Source: a virus
IMG/VR virus record: IMGVR_UViG_3300006108_000026
Coordinates: 1 to 43,417 of that record
DNA length: 43,417 nt
Direction: 5' to 3' (one strand)
Part shown: piece after piece, positions 6,836-15,461 of the stretch
How positions within the stretch are numbered: position 1 is the first letter of the stretch
How the letters are laid out: each line of letters starts with the position of its first letter
The notes under the pieces: model-generated
The model's database searches: none
Told to the model about the DNA's origin: nothing
The model's input: only the letters and a program-made list of their open reading frames with translations
Made by a program: the position numbers and the translations under genes

Positions 6836-7308
6836 TCGAAATACACCAGATGGTTGTTGTCATTGTCGCGGTTGCTGTAGAGCATAGGGGCGAACCAGTC
6901 TTCAATCACTGTCAGATCATCTTTGTCGATGTCCGTCCAGATCAAGAGGTCTGAGATTGCGCGACCTTTCCCCGCCATGAGACTGTTGATGAGGTTGATG
7001 CGAGCGCCCGTGTCAAACGTAATCTGCCGCATTGCAGAGTTTGAAACGCAGTTGGCAAGGTCGGCTGGAAGGGTGAGGATCGCGCTGTTGAGCTCTGTCC
7101 AGAAGCGAATGACCGCGTCTCGACGAGTCAGATAAACAACGGCAGCGGTATTTGGATGCGTAAGCCCGCGCCAGATGCAGTAGGCGATTGCTCGATCCCA
7201 ATCCGTTGTTCTGGACCGTTCCTCAAGCGCATCAAAATCCGGTCCTAGAACTTCCTTCATCTTGCTGATGAAGCTTTCTGGGTCTGTGACTTGTGATAGG
7301 TCGATCAT
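6832..7308 (-). CDS. Terminase-ATPase-like protein lacking Walker A, between gp46 and gp47
   Basis: A 158-residue protein joined by 4-base overlaps to gp47 upstream and gp46 downstream. From residue 33 on it follows the order of motifs in the ATPase domain of large terminases such as T4 gp17: a helix after a missing P-loop, TAAVVYLTRRDAVIRFW (strand plus helix), LTLPADL at 79-84, TFDTGARINLI at 97-107, a GKGRAISD turn at 113-120 and a Walker-B-like DLLIWTDID at 120-128, where true terminases have ..IDE. There is no G-x4-GKT anywhere, so ATP hydrolysis is unlikely. It may be a relic or repurposed ATPase fold working with the gp46/gp47 nuclease. The relationship is inferred from motif order only. 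Confidence 0.5.
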   Translation of the reverse strand: MIDLSQVTDPESFISKMKEVLGPDFDALEERSRTTDWDRAIAYCIWRGLTHPNTAAVVYLTRRDAVIRFWTELNSAILTLPADLANCVSNSAMRQITFDTGARINLINSLMAGKGRAISDLLIWTDIDKDDLTVIEDWFAPMLYSNRDNDNNHLVYFE

Positions 7309-8339
7309 AGGCAGTTGTAAATCTCGATGAGGCGATCTGGATCGATCGTAGTTGTTCCGGTTATTCCCGTATGAAGCATCTTGACCACTGCATCGTTGAG
7401 AGAGCTAAGGTCGAAGTCATCGATGACGTCTTCGCCAGCGATTGCTTCTTTCTTTTCAGCGATGTTTTCTTCAAGAGAGAACTCACGAAGCCCGAGTTCC
7501 TTAGTAAAGTCTTCACGAAGGGCTTGTGCTTCTGAGTAGCTGATGTCGACGTCAATCAGACACCGTACGCGGCACTTAGGAGGGAAGTTGAGAGTCGAAT
7601 CGCCTAGAACGTCCGATAGCTTGACCTTCCTGTACTTTGGGCAGTCCTCCCAGTCGATGAACGTTACGTCATCGTCGGTAGTATTTAATATCGCCATGCC
7701 CCTGGCGTCGTCCCACGCATCCCCATAGTCCATTGGGAAGGTGTTGCCGATGTAGATGATGTTGTCGTTGGCTTGACGCTTGTGGAAGTGACCCGAGAAA
7801 ATGTAGGTCGGCCCGGTGAACTGCGTGTGGTCCGGTCCATGTTCCATCCGGCGGTCAGAGCCGGTGATGATGAAGTTTCTGAACTCGAAGTGCCCCATCC
7901 AGTACGGGATGTTGTTGTACTGCGCGAGCTTAGGGTACTCGTCCTTGAACAGGAACGGTGCGATAAGCATGTCCTCGACAACGAGGGGCTCGTTCACCAG
8001 CGTAATATTGGAGAACTCCTCGAACACCTTGGTTGAGAAGACCTTGCGGTTCTCACGGTGATAGAGGTCGTGGTTGCCGATGATGATGTAGATGGGGAGG
8101 CCGAGATCGTTGAGCATGCGAAGCGCATCGTGCGCGAACGTCATGGTCATCACGTTCACCGAGTTTCTGTTCTCGAACCAATCGCCGAGGAACATGACAT
8201 GCGTGATGTCACCTTGGGCACGAACGTTCTTGCAGAACCAAGCTACGAAGTCGAGACAGTCTTGGTTGTGCTGGACAGAGTTGTTCTTCTTGCCAAAGTG
8301 GATGTCGGTGAACATCGCCACTTTCTTAGGAGCAGCCAT
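7305..8339 (-). CDS. 47: Recombination endonuclease subunit gp47 (Mre11/SbcD-like)
   Basis: A 344-residue metallophosphoesterase, matching T4 gp47 in size. The five phosphoesterase motifs are present: TDIHFG (11-16), GDWFENR (52-58), GNHD (88-91), GHFEFR (149-154) and GHFHKR (183-188), supplying the aspartates and histidines that bind the two metals. It is the nuclease partner of gp46 in end resection. The gene lies 6 bases after the gp55 gene and overlaps the terminase-like gene by 4 bases, so sigma factor and recombination genes form one leftward unit. Confidence 0.95.
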   Translation of the reverse strand: MAAPKKVAMFTDIHFGKKNNSVQHNQDCLDFVAWFCKNVRAQGDITHVMFLGDWFENRNSVNVMTMTFAHDALRMLNDLGLPIYIIIGNHDLYHRENRKVFSTKVFEEFSNITLVNEPLVVEDMLIAPFLFKDEYPKLAQYNNIPYWMGHFEFRNFIITGSDRRMEHGPDHTQFTGPTYIFSGHFHKRQANDNIIYIGNTFPMDYGDAWDDARGMAILNTTDDDVTFIDWEDCPKYRKVKLSDVLGDSTLNFPPKCRVRCLIDVDISYSEAQALREDFTKELGLREFSLEENIAEKKEAIAGEDVIDDFDLSSLNDAVVKMLHTGITGTTTIDPDRLIEIYNCL

Positions 8340-8345
8340 AGGCGT

Positions 8346-9125
8346 TTACTCCGAAGCTGGAGGCGTAGGGTCGACGACCTTCTTTTTCTGGAATGGCCTC
8401 CTGTTGCCAACCGGCTTCTTCCTGATGACGTTCTTCTTCGGCTTCTTCCCTGCATGAGGGTCAACCGCAATGATGACGTCTGGGCGGTCCTTGTAGGTGA
8501 TGATGCCCGTCACCGGATCGTAGTTGATTCGGTCCTTGGAGATGCGGGTCACCGGACCAGGAGCACGTTGGTCGGCACGGATGATCGAGAGAGCCGAACG
8601 TTCAAACTGCTGAACGCCTGGCTTATCCGGCTGCGGGAGGAATGGAGCATCGGGATCGGCAAGCTGGAGAGAAGGCTCATAGGAACCATTGTCGCTCTCG
8701 AGCACGTTGTCGGAGCTGTCATCCTTTTCCTTCTCAAGGAAGTTGAAGGACGGGTTCGAGCCAGCTTCCATAAGCAGCGTGTCACGGATGTTTCGCTGCT
8801 TCTTCTCTTCCGACATGTATTGAAGGAAGGAGTTGTGAATCGCGGTGGTGTAGAAAGCGAAAGGATTTTTACCGCGATCGAGGTCAAACTTTAGAGCAGT
8901 GTTGCAGAGGTTAGCAACTGCGGCGGAGACCATGTCCTCTCTGAAAGAATAACCCACGAAGTTGTGCTTTCGTGAGTACCGTTCAGCGATCATTTGGATC
9001 ATGCGGATCAGTTCTGTCGTAACGTAACCAAGCTCCTTGGCACGGATTACTTCAGGAAGAAGCACTGCGTTCGTTACGTAGTGGCCCTTCGTACTGGTAG
9101 ACTTTTCTCTCTTAACTTGTTTCAA
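8346..9125 (-). CDS. 55: Late-transcription sigma factor, gp55-like, with C-terminal extension
   Basis: Read from TTG 9125 the protein has 259 residues (MKQVKREKSTSTKGHYVTN...). Residues 17-115 match the T4 gp55 pattern: YVTNAVLLPEVI, IAERYSRKHNFVGYSFREDM, KFDLDRGKNPFAFYTTAI. gp55 confers recognition of late promoters on host RNA polymerase. TTG is preferred over the in-frame ATG at 9284 because GGGAG lies eight bases before it, a good sigma-70 promoter (9168-9196) sits inside the longer reading, and the longer form would overlap the opposite gene. The motif PSFNFLEKE (125-133) resembles the C-terminal clamp-binding tail of T4 gp55 (SLDFL). Here about 125 more residues follow, ending in a lysine/arginine-rich tail. 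Confidence 0.85.
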   Translation of the reverse strand: MKQVKREKSTSTKGHYVTNAVLLPEVIRAKELGYVTTELIRMIQMIAERYSRKHNFVGYSFREDMVSAAVANLCNTALKFDLDRGKNPFAFYTTAIHNSFLQYMSEEKKQRNIRDTLLMEAGSNPSFNFLEKEKDDSSDNVLESDNGSYEPSLQLADPDAPFLPQPDKPGVQQFERSALSIIRADQRAPGPVTRISKDRINYDPVTGIITYKDRPDVIIAVDPHAGKKPKKNVIRKKPVGNRRPFQKKKVVDPTPPASE

Positions 9126-9167
9126 AATAAGGTCTCCCGTGACGTGGAACGTGTAGGAGATATTGTG

Positions 9168-9196
9168 ATTATACCCTAAGTAGCAACGAAAGTAAA
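9168..9196 (-). promoter_or_regulatory. Sigma-70-like promoter, TTTACT-17-TATAAT, for gp55
   Basis: On the minus strand TTTACT (9196-9191) is followed after 17 bases by a perfect TATAAT (9173-9168), about 43 bases before the TTG start at 9125. The -35 lies in GTTTACTTTCG, shared with the promoter at 3315-3343. It would let host polymerase make the late sigma factor and the downstream recombination genes before late transcription. Confidence 0.75.
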
Positions 9197-9242
9197 CAAC
9201 TATTTTCGTTCGGGACTCACTTTTTCCCAGAGTGACCTGGTC

Positions 9243-9250
9243 AATAAATA
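9243..9250 (+). promoter_or_regulatory. T4-type late promoter AATAAATA
   Basis: AATAAATA ends 33 bases before the ATG at 9283 and would start transcription near 9261. It fixes the start of the nucleotidyltransferase at 9283 rather than at the upstream in-frame GTG 9232, and may drive the gp48-gp53 block as well. Confidence 0.6.
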
Positions 9251-9282
9251 TCCAGTTCGCATCACGCCTATCAGGATCAGCC

Positions 9283-9996
9283 ATGAACGATATCCAGTCT
9301 CAGCTAGACGCTCTTCCCCTCTTCGAGGACCTCTCTCCTATGGCGAGCAAGAAGGTTGCTGTGGTTATCGGCCGCTTCAACCCTCCTACGAAGGGTCACT
9401 ATGCAGTCATCGACGCTGTAAAGAAGTTCATCCGCAAGAATAAGTCCTTGGGTCTTGAGGCTGCTCCAGCCGTTGTGATCATCGGAGGTAGCAAGTCCGA
9501 TGCCGATAAGAAGAAGAACCCTCTCTCCGCTGAGGAAAGAGAGACCTTCATGAAGGCGTCAGGCAAGACCAATGGCTGCACCTTCTTCATCGCGCCTAAC
9601 GCCTTCGCTGCCTTCGCGATGCTCCGCGAGAAGGGCTACGAGCCAATCGCAATCGCGGCTGGCACTGACCGCATCGAGGACTACAAGAAGATTCTCGACA
9701 AGTATTTCCTAACCCCAGACGACAAGCCAATTACCCACCACCCAATCCACCTTGAGCGCGATGAAGACGCGATCGAGACAGACAAGGAAAGCAAGGGCAA
9801 GGCTATGGACTCTACCCTTAAGTCGATGAAGAGCGGTTCTGATGTTGACACCGACATCGTTTCTGGATCGCTTGCTCGCCGCGCGGTTGAACTCGGTTAC
9901 GAACCAGAGTTCGCAAAGATCGTGGGTCTTGAAGATAAGCCAGCCCTAGCAAAGAAGATGTTCAACAAGATTGCTTCCGCGATTGGTGGGGAATAA
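9283..9996 (+). CDS. Nucleotidyltransferase (cytidylyltransferase / NMN adenylyltransferase-like)
   Basis: A 237-residue protein of the HxGH nucleotidyltransferase superfamily. It has GRFNPPTKGH at 30-39 (T/HxGH motif), a GTDR loop at 127-130 and SGSLARR at 194-200, which corresponds to the ISGTxxR motif that binds the triphosphate. Such enzymes couple a nucleotide to NMN, phosphopantetheine or a phospho-sugar; the substrate here is unknown. The 20 residues before the fold (MNDIQSQLDALPLFEDL) look like a short docking tail. AGGA lies seven bases before the ATG. The gene ends directly at the ATG of the tube-cap gene and is read from a late promoter, unusual for a small-molecule enzyme. Confidence 0.8.
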   Translation: MNDIQSQLDALPLFEDLSPMASKKVAVVIGRFNPPTKGHYAVIDAVKKFIRKNKSLGLEAAPAVVIIGGSKSDADKKKNPLSAEERETFMKASGKTNGCTFFIAPNAFAAFAMLREKGYEPIAIAAGTDRIEDYKKILDKYFLTPDDKPITHHPIHLERDEDAIETDKESKGKAMDSTLKSMKSGSDVDTDIVSGSLARRAVELGYEPEFAKIVGLEDKPALAKKMFNKIASAIGGE

Positions 9997-11559
9997 ATGG
10001 CCGATCTAACAGTCGCACAGGCACAGGCTGCCTATCTGGCGGCAGCTCAAAATGAAAACAACATTCGAGCTCAAGGTGCTGCAGTAAAAGCAGCCGCCGA
10101 TGCTGCATTTGCCAATGCGCAGGCGACCTACGGACTTGATCAGACAAAGTGGCCTGCCGACGCAAGAAACAATGTCAACGGTCTTTACACGACGTCTTAC
10201 ACGTTTGGTCCACAGATACACGAGGCGGGGCTTGCGACTGAAGCTGCACGGGCGGCCGTAGAAACCGCCCAAAAGCAGGCAGAACAAGCGGCGAACATTC
10301 CGGTTGCTGATCCACTTCCAGCACAGACCGTGACGTCAGAAACTCTGGCTCCTGATATCGTACCGTCAGAAGCAGTGTCATTGGATCTGCCACCTGTCCA
10401 GTTTGCTCCAGATAACGGGCAGACGATTACAGATTATGCCACGCCTACCGCAACCGATCTTCAGAGCGAGCTAGGGGCAAAGCTTCAAGAACAGGGAAAC
10501 GCGTACACCTTCTCAAGCATGTCATCGTCGATTGATCTGATGCCGGCCAATGGCGATGTTCTTGCGCTTCTTACGGGTAGCGGAACCGTTCTTGGTTCTG
10601 TTGGGTCAGTTCCTTCTGATTCAACTCCGGCAAATGCAGTCGCATCGGGAGATTCTGATAAGACTGGGGCGATGAAGGTTGTTATTTCGGCTGAGCCAAG
10701 ACTTGGTGATCCGGGCGATAGCGTTACCTTTGACGCCATGCCAACGATCGATGAAAGTCGTTCTGCAACCTACCGCGGCTTCACTCCTATCCAGCATCCA
10801 GGTGAAATTCTCAAGTATGAAGGAACGCAATCTCGCAGCTTCACCGTTACTGTAAAGCTGATCTCGCGCACGGTCGCAGAGGCAGATGCTAACCTCAAGA
10901 AGATAAACCTTATCCGCTCTTGGGTCATGCCATTCTACGGACAGGGAACTGCTGACAACCCAACGACGTCTTCATACCTAGGTGCTCCACCTCCTGTCCT
11001 TACGCTAAAGGCCTATGGTCCAAAAATGATCGGGCCAGTCAAGTGCGTCATGGAAAGCTATCAGTGGAACTGGCCAAATGATGTTGACTGGATCCATACC
11101 TCTGGACAGCAGGGCGATGTAGTTCCATTCCCTGTTATTCTTCAGATTACTATCTCGATGAAGGAGACTTGGTCTCCAAGCGAGTTTAGCAAGTTTGATC
11201 TTATGAAGTACCGCGTTGGTGATCTACCAGCTGCCTTTGGCGGTAGCGCTGCTAACGCAAGCGTGAGCGCCAATGGGGCAAATGCTCCAGGCGTCAGTCC
11301 TTCGTCAGTGGATCTATCGCAAATCAGCAGCATATCTGGGGCAGCTGGTGGTATCGTTAACGCTGGTAGGTCTCAGATTGCCGCGGCAGAAGCCGGAATT
11401 AACTCACAGGTCGCATCACTTCAATCTCAGGCCAACAACGCAATCGCTGGTGTTACGGGTTCCCTAGGCGGAGCAGGTAAGGCCGTGTCTAGCGCGATAA
11501 GCAGCTTCACATCCGGTGGTGGTTCCTTCGGTGGTGGCGGCTCTTCTGGCGGCTGGTAA
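9997..11559 (+). CDS. 48: Baseplate tail tube cap, gp48-like
   Basis: A 520-residue structural protein. Residues about 235-420 resemble gp48-type tube caps: SVTFDAMPTIDESRSATY, the SRSFTVTVKLISRT strand, GAPPPVLTLKAYG and the segment around DVDWIH and FPVILQITISMKETWSP. T4 gp48 sits on the baseplate hub and starts the tail tube. The first ~110 residues are an alanine/glutamine-rich helical region, and the last 30 are glycine/serine-rich, ending GGGGSSGGW. Both are additions relative to T4 gp48 (364 residues). It abuts the preceding gene with no spacer. Confidence 0.65.
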   Translation: MADLTVAQAQAAYLAAAQNENNIRAQGAAVKAAADAAFANAQATYGLDQTKWPADARNNVNGLYTTSYTFGPQIHEAGLATEAARAAVETAQKQAEQAANIPVADPLPAQTVTSETLAPDIVPSEAVSLDLPPVQFAPDNGQTITDYATPTATDLQSELGAKLQEQGNAYTFSSMSSSIDLMPANGDVLALLTGSGTVLGSVGSVPSDSTPANAVASGDSDKTGAMKVVISAEPRLGDPGDSVTFDAMPTIDESRSATYRGFTPIQHPGEILKYEGTQSRSFTVTVKLISRTVAEADANLKKINLIRSWVMPFYGQGTADNPTTSSYLGAPPPVLTLKAYGPKMIGPVKCVMESYQWNWPNDVDWIHTSGQQGDVVPFPVILQITISMKETWSPSEFSKFDLMKYRVGDLPAAFGGSAANASVSANGANAPGVSPSSVDLSQISSISGAAGGIVNAGRSQIAAAEAGINSQVASLQSQANNAIAGVTGSLGGAGKAVSSAISSFTSGGGSFGGGGSSGGW

Positions 11560-11577
11560 ACTATTCAAGGAACAATC

Positions 11578-11988
11578 ATGGCCAGTACAGTCAATACTTC
11601 CAAACCACTCAGCACTAACAATACCAACAGCTTGTTCAACAAGTATTCGCGGTATGTTGCGGGTGGCACTGCTGAAACTGCCAATGGTTACATTGAGTGG
11701 TGGGAGCGCTTTAACTTTCCCCGTGATCCTTCTGATCATGTCTATGTTGTCGAAAACTTCTATGAAAATCGCCTTGACTTGATTTCAGCAGTCTTCTACA
11801 GTGAACCAAGATATTGGTGGTTCCTGGCACAGTACAACAACATTCTTGATCCATCGGCTGAAGTAACCGCTGGTCGAGTACTTCTTATTCCTACAGCAAC
11901 TCGCCTTCCAACTCTGCTTGGTACTAAGAAGGGTGGCAATCCATCTACCCGTGAAGCAGTCAACCTCATTGCACCGATCATCACATAA
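11578..11988 (+). CDS. 53: Baseplate wedge subunit gp53-like (LysM-like)
   Basis: A 136-residue protein with the gp53 pattern: DHVYVVENFYENRLDLIS, then FYSEPRYWWFLAQYNNI and AGRVLLIP, a LysM-like core. T4 gp53 (196 residues) clamps neighbouring wedges of the baseplate together. AAGGAA lies eight bases upstream of the ATG; its stop shares TAATG with the next gene, so the two are translationally coupled. Confidence 0.8.
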   Translation: MASTVNTSKPLSTNNTNSLFNKYSRYVAGGTAETANGYIEWWERFNFPRDPSDHVYVVENFYENRLDLISAVFYSEPRYWWFLAQYNNILDPSAEVTAGRVLLIPTATRLPTLLGTKKGGNPSTREAVNLIAPIIT

Positions 11989-14168
11989 TGTCAGACATCA
12001 ACCCAGATCAAATCAAAAACAACTATCCAAATCCGCTCGATCACTACCGATCGTACTCCTACCAGTTCATCATGACGCTGGCCAGCACTACGCAGTCCTT
12101 CGCGAATATGATGGGTACTGGTGGGCAGGGCGCCCCGCTGTTTGACCTTGTAAACAAGGCGAAGTCCCCGGGAGATGAGATAGATGTAGGAGGTGGGCAA
12201 AAGGCCTACCTTGTTCTTGACACGCGCAGGTTCTCGCAGTACGCGATCACCGAGCTGAACATGGAACACATCTACGGAACAGGCACCGCGCAGAACCCAT
12301 CTGTGCCAGCAAACACCACCCACATGAAGTTGATCGATACGACTGGCATGTCGTTCTTCAATCTTCTACTGGATCTATTCCGTAACAAGCTTCAATCGAC
12401 GCGCGCATCATCGTTCTTCCTGCTTACGATTCTCTTCGTTGGTCACAAGGACGATGGAACAACTGAAGTCGTGTCCACGTGCTTCATTCCACTGATGCTT
12501 CTAACCATGGGCTTCTCACTGGACTTCCGCGGTTCAGAGTATGAGATCGACTTTATGGAAATGGAAGGGGCTCCAAAGCCAGGAGCGCCAATGGACAACC
12601 TCAACTACATGGGAAGCATCCAGTCCATTACTTCAAAGGATCAAGACAACACGATCGAAGGGATGATCGCTGCTCTTGAAAAGCAGCTGAACGTCCAATC
12701 ACTTGACTTCTACCAGAAGTACACGAATGATGCTCTTCAAAGAGCTGGCAACTCTACGCAGGATGACAACAAGAAGTTTGGTAAGCTCGTCCAGTACATG
12801 ATCACCGTGCCAGAGGAGTGGCGCAAGTACAAGTGCACCCTTGCTGGTCGATCAAAGAACGTAGAGCAGCAGTTTATCGCGGCCAAGAAAGACAGCGTTA
12901 ACACCCAAGAGGTGAAGCAGCAGGTTGATCTCGTAAAGCTTGAGACTGACAAGGCCTATGCGCAGATGTCTTTCGCTCCAACAACGACCGTTACAGATGC
13001 GGTCAAGGGCATTCTTGAGTGCTCTCTTGATATTCTCAAAGAGGCAAGTGAGGAGAAGAGAAAGGCCGGTCAAGCTCGTGCCTACAAGACGATCATGACG
13101 GTTACCAGTGATGAGACGACTTACGTCATCCACATTGACATCTTCCCTTACAGTCTGCCAAAGCTAGAAACCGAAAAGAAGGATGCGGGTGCAGCGAACA
13201 CTTCGACCGCTCAGCCAGGCGGCAACAACGTCATTGGTGACTCTAGCAAGATTCACAACTTGATGACGTACAACTACATCTTCACCGGTAAGAACAGCCA
13301 CATCATGAATCTGGAGATCAAGTATCTTCCAGAAAGTGCCGTTGCGCTTGACATGAACCTAGACATCGGTCGGTCCCGATTTGCATCTAACGCTGCGGCC
13401 GGACAGAAGAAGACCGGGGTTCAAGCTGTTGCTGATGGTGAGAAGAAGACATCGAGCTTCTCACCAGACATTCGCGGCGGCGATCCGATCTTTATTCCAA
13501 ACAAGTCTAAGGACCAGCAGAACAACACGATCAACATCAACACTGAGCAGGTCAGCAAAGACCAGTCAGTTGCTGCTTTCAAGGCGAAGCAGGAGTTTAC
13601 GCAGACCTACGCGTACATGCACTTCTTGAGCTCGATCAGCTTGGACATGACCATTCGTGGCAATCCAAATCTCATCAAGAAGTATGCTGACAGAAATGCA
13701 AGAGGTGGCATTCCTCCGCACAAGCAGATCATTTCAGCCGCAGAAGCTCAGACGCTTACGAAGAGCAAGAACAGCGCTGAAGACAACTACAACAAGATTT
13801 TGGCTAACTCGATTAAGTCTAGCAAAGATGAATACTACAGCGCGTATGTTGCTCCAAGAATAAAAGGATCAACTTCACCAGGTGGGCAGCAAGATGCTCT
13901 TCTTGATGGGCCAGATGTAAGCGTTGAGCCAGTATTCTGCAAGATCAACATGCTTGCACCAAATGTAGACTACAATGGTGACTACAGGCAGGGTGAGTCA
14001 ATGTTCACCGACAAGTTCTTCTTCAATGGTCCATACATGGTTCTCTTCGTGCAGACTAGTTTTTCGGCTGGAGAGTTTAGCCATACCCTATCGATGATCC
14101 CATACGACGTCTCTGGTATCGTTACACAGAACGATATCGCGGGCGCACCACCAGCAAAGGCCGGATAA
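11988..14168 (+). CDS. Large virion protein at the gp27 (baseplate hub) position
   Basis: A 726-residue protein not recognised with certainty. It begins at the TAATG overlap with gp53 and its stop codon abuts the spike gene, the place taken by the hub gp27 in T4-like clusters. The first ~190 residues (SYSYQFIMTLASTTQSF; PAYLVLDTRRFSQY-type strands) and the last ~100 (FFFNGPYMVLFVQTSFSAGEFSHTL) look beta-rich, as expected of a ring or hub protein. The middle is charged and helical with lysine-rich linkers. It has no transmembrane segment. It is nearly twice the length of T4 gp27, so extra domains must be present. Confidence 0.5.
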   Translation: MSDINPDQIKNNYPNPLDHYRSYSYQFIMTLASTTQSFANMMGTGGQGAPLFDLVNKAKSPGDEIDVGGGQKAYLVLDTRRFSQYAITELNMEHIYGTGTAQNPSVPANTTHMKLIDTTGMSFFNLLLDLFRNKLQSTRASSFFLLTILFVGHKDDGTTEVVSTCFIPLMLLTMGFSLDFRGSEYEIDFMEMEGAPKPGAPMDNLNYMGSIQSITSKDQDNTIEGMIAALEKQLNVQSLDFYQKYTNDALQRAGNSTQDDNKKFGKLVQYMITVPEEWRKYKCTLAGRSKNVEQQFIAAKKDSVNTQEVKQQVDLVKLETDKAYAQMSFAPTTTVTDAVKGILECSLDILKEASEEKRKAGQARAYKTIMTVTSDETTYVIHIDIFPYSLPKLETEKKDAGAANTSTAQPGGNNVIGDSSKIHNLMTYNYIFTGKNSHIMNLEIKYLPESAVALDMNLDIGRSRFASNAAAGQKKTGVQAVADGEKKTSSFSPDIRGGDPIFIPNKSKDQQNNTININTEQVSKDQSVAAFKAKQEFTQTYAYMHFLSSISLDMTIRGNPNLIKKYADRNARGGIPPHKQIISAAEAQTLTKSKNSAEDNYNKILANSIKSSKDEYYSAYVAPRIKGSTSPGGQQDALLDGPDVSVEPVFCKINMLAPNVDYNGDYRQGESMFTDKFFFNGPYMVLFVQTSFSAGEFSHTLSMIPYDVSGIVTQNDIAGAPPAKAG

Positions 14169-15461
14169 ATGGCTGAGGAACTCTACAATCCAAATCAGGG
14201 CGTCGCTGACTATTGGCGCGACAGCATTCCATTCATCTTGGAAGGTCAGGTTCTAGACACTGCCGACCCAGACCAGATGGGTCGTGTTCGCGCTTGGGTC
14301 CCAGCCCTTGACGGTGAAAACTACGACATCGACCAAATCCCATGGGCTGACTACGCGTCGCCCCTCATGGGCTTCACCGTAGAATATCCGGCCGGTGAAG
14401 GCAACTCGACCAACAACTCCCATGCTGCCTATGGCTTTTGGATGATCCCAAAGATTGGCGCGACGGTATTTGTGTTCTGCGTCAATGGCAGTCCACAGCA
14501 GCGCTGCTACTTTGCAAACTCAGTTCGCCTCCACCGCAATCGCTCCCTTCCAGCTGGACGAAATGCTGATGGCAATGGAAAGAGCGGACCTTGGGGTGAC
14601 GCTGGTGATGGTGCTGGGAATCTAAACCCAATCCAGCCCGCCTATGACAACCTTCGCACGCAGTTTCAGAACAAGATGACGGCGTCAGAGGCCATCACGC
14701 GCGGTCTCTACGAGCGGACGGTTGCCCAAGCCAAGGAAGACAAGGATGGATCTGAAGGCTACTCGGCCAACGCTGCTGACCCTTCGTACCTTGACCCGCA
14801 AACCTACTGCATCGTAACGCCAGGTCGACACGCGATCATTATGCAGGATGACCCTAAGTTCTCAAGGCTCAGGTTCAAGACCGCTGAAGGCCACCAGATC
14901 ATCTTCGACGATGCCAATGAGCGCATCTACGTTTCGACGTCTAAAGGTAACAACTGGATCGAGCTCGATCAAGACGGTCACGTTCATGTCTTTGGAGCAC
15001 AGAGTGTCAGCCTCAGGTCCGGAAAAGACATCAACCTATTCGCTGACGGCAACATCAACATGGAAGCCGGCAAATCAGTCAACATCAAAGCTGACGCTGG
15101 TGACATCCTGATGTCCGCTCAAGGTAACGTAGGCATCAAGGCAAATGGTAACATACAACAATCGGCATGTGGCATCTTCGACCTCGACTGCGAAACGTCT
15201 CTTAAGATGACAGCAGCTCAGGGTCTGGATGTCTACGCTGGTCAAGCTCTTCAAATGACGGGTGCAAGCGCAGTCAACCTGAAGGGTGGTGGCTCTGTCA
15301 ACCTGGGCGGCGGAGCTATCAACCTGAACTCTGGAGATGTTCCAACCGCGGCTAAGGCATCCTGCCCAACTGCTCCTGCTGGTCCTTCTGTTGTTCCTGG
15401 CCACGAGCCATGGACGAGACCTAAGTCTTCTACAGGCCGAGGCCCAAACTGGAAAGCTTAG
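14169..15461 (+). CDS. 5: Baseplate spike, gp5-like without lysozyme domain
   Basis: A 430-residue spike protein. An N-terminal OB-fold like VgrG/gp5 is seen in GQVLDTADPDQMGRVRAWVP (26-45) and in IPKIGATVFVFCVNGSPQQ. A linker follows, then a beta-strand region (RLRFKTAEGHQIIFDD) and, from about residue 270 to 400, short repeating strands (SGKDINL, DGNINM, AGKSVNI, AGDILM, QGNVGI, NGNIQQ) forming the trimeric beta-helix needle. No lysozyme insertion as in T4 gp5 (575 residues) is present. The C-terminus reads VPGHEPWTRP. The spike pierces the outer membrane. Confidence 0.85.
   Translation: MAEELYNPNQGVADYWRDSIPFILEGQVLDTADPDQMGRVRAWVPALDGENYDIDQIPWADYASPLMGFTVEYPAGEGNSTNNSHAAYGFWMIPKIGATVFVFCVNGSPQQRCYFANSVRLHRNRSLPAGRNADGNGKSGPWGDAGDGAGNLNPIQPAYDNLRTQFQNKMTASEAITRGLYERTVAQAKEDKDGSEGYSANAADPSYLDPQTYCIVTPGRHAIIMQDDPKFSRLRFKTAEGHQIIFDDANERIYVSTSKGNNWIELDQDGHVHVFGAQSVSLRSGKDINLFADGNINMEAGKSVNIKADAGDILMSAQGNVGIKANGNIQQSACGIFDLDCETSLKMTAAQGLDVYAGQALQMTGASAVNLKGGGSVNLGGGAINLNSGDVPTAAKASCPTAPAGPSVVPGHEPWTRPKSSTGRGPNWKA

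Noticed and set aside
7682-7689. Minus-strand ATTAAATA inside gp47
   Set aside because: It is within a coding region and no gene start follows at a suitable distance.
8058-8894. Long plus-strand open frame opposite gp47 and gp55
   Set aside because: It lies antisense across two secure genes and its composition mirrors theirs; no ribosome binding site or family pattern.
14163-14170. GATAAATG and AATAAATG sequences at gene starts (also near 9993 and 34624)
   Set aside because: They lack the final A of the octamer and overlap the start codons themselves; they arise from TAAATG junctions.
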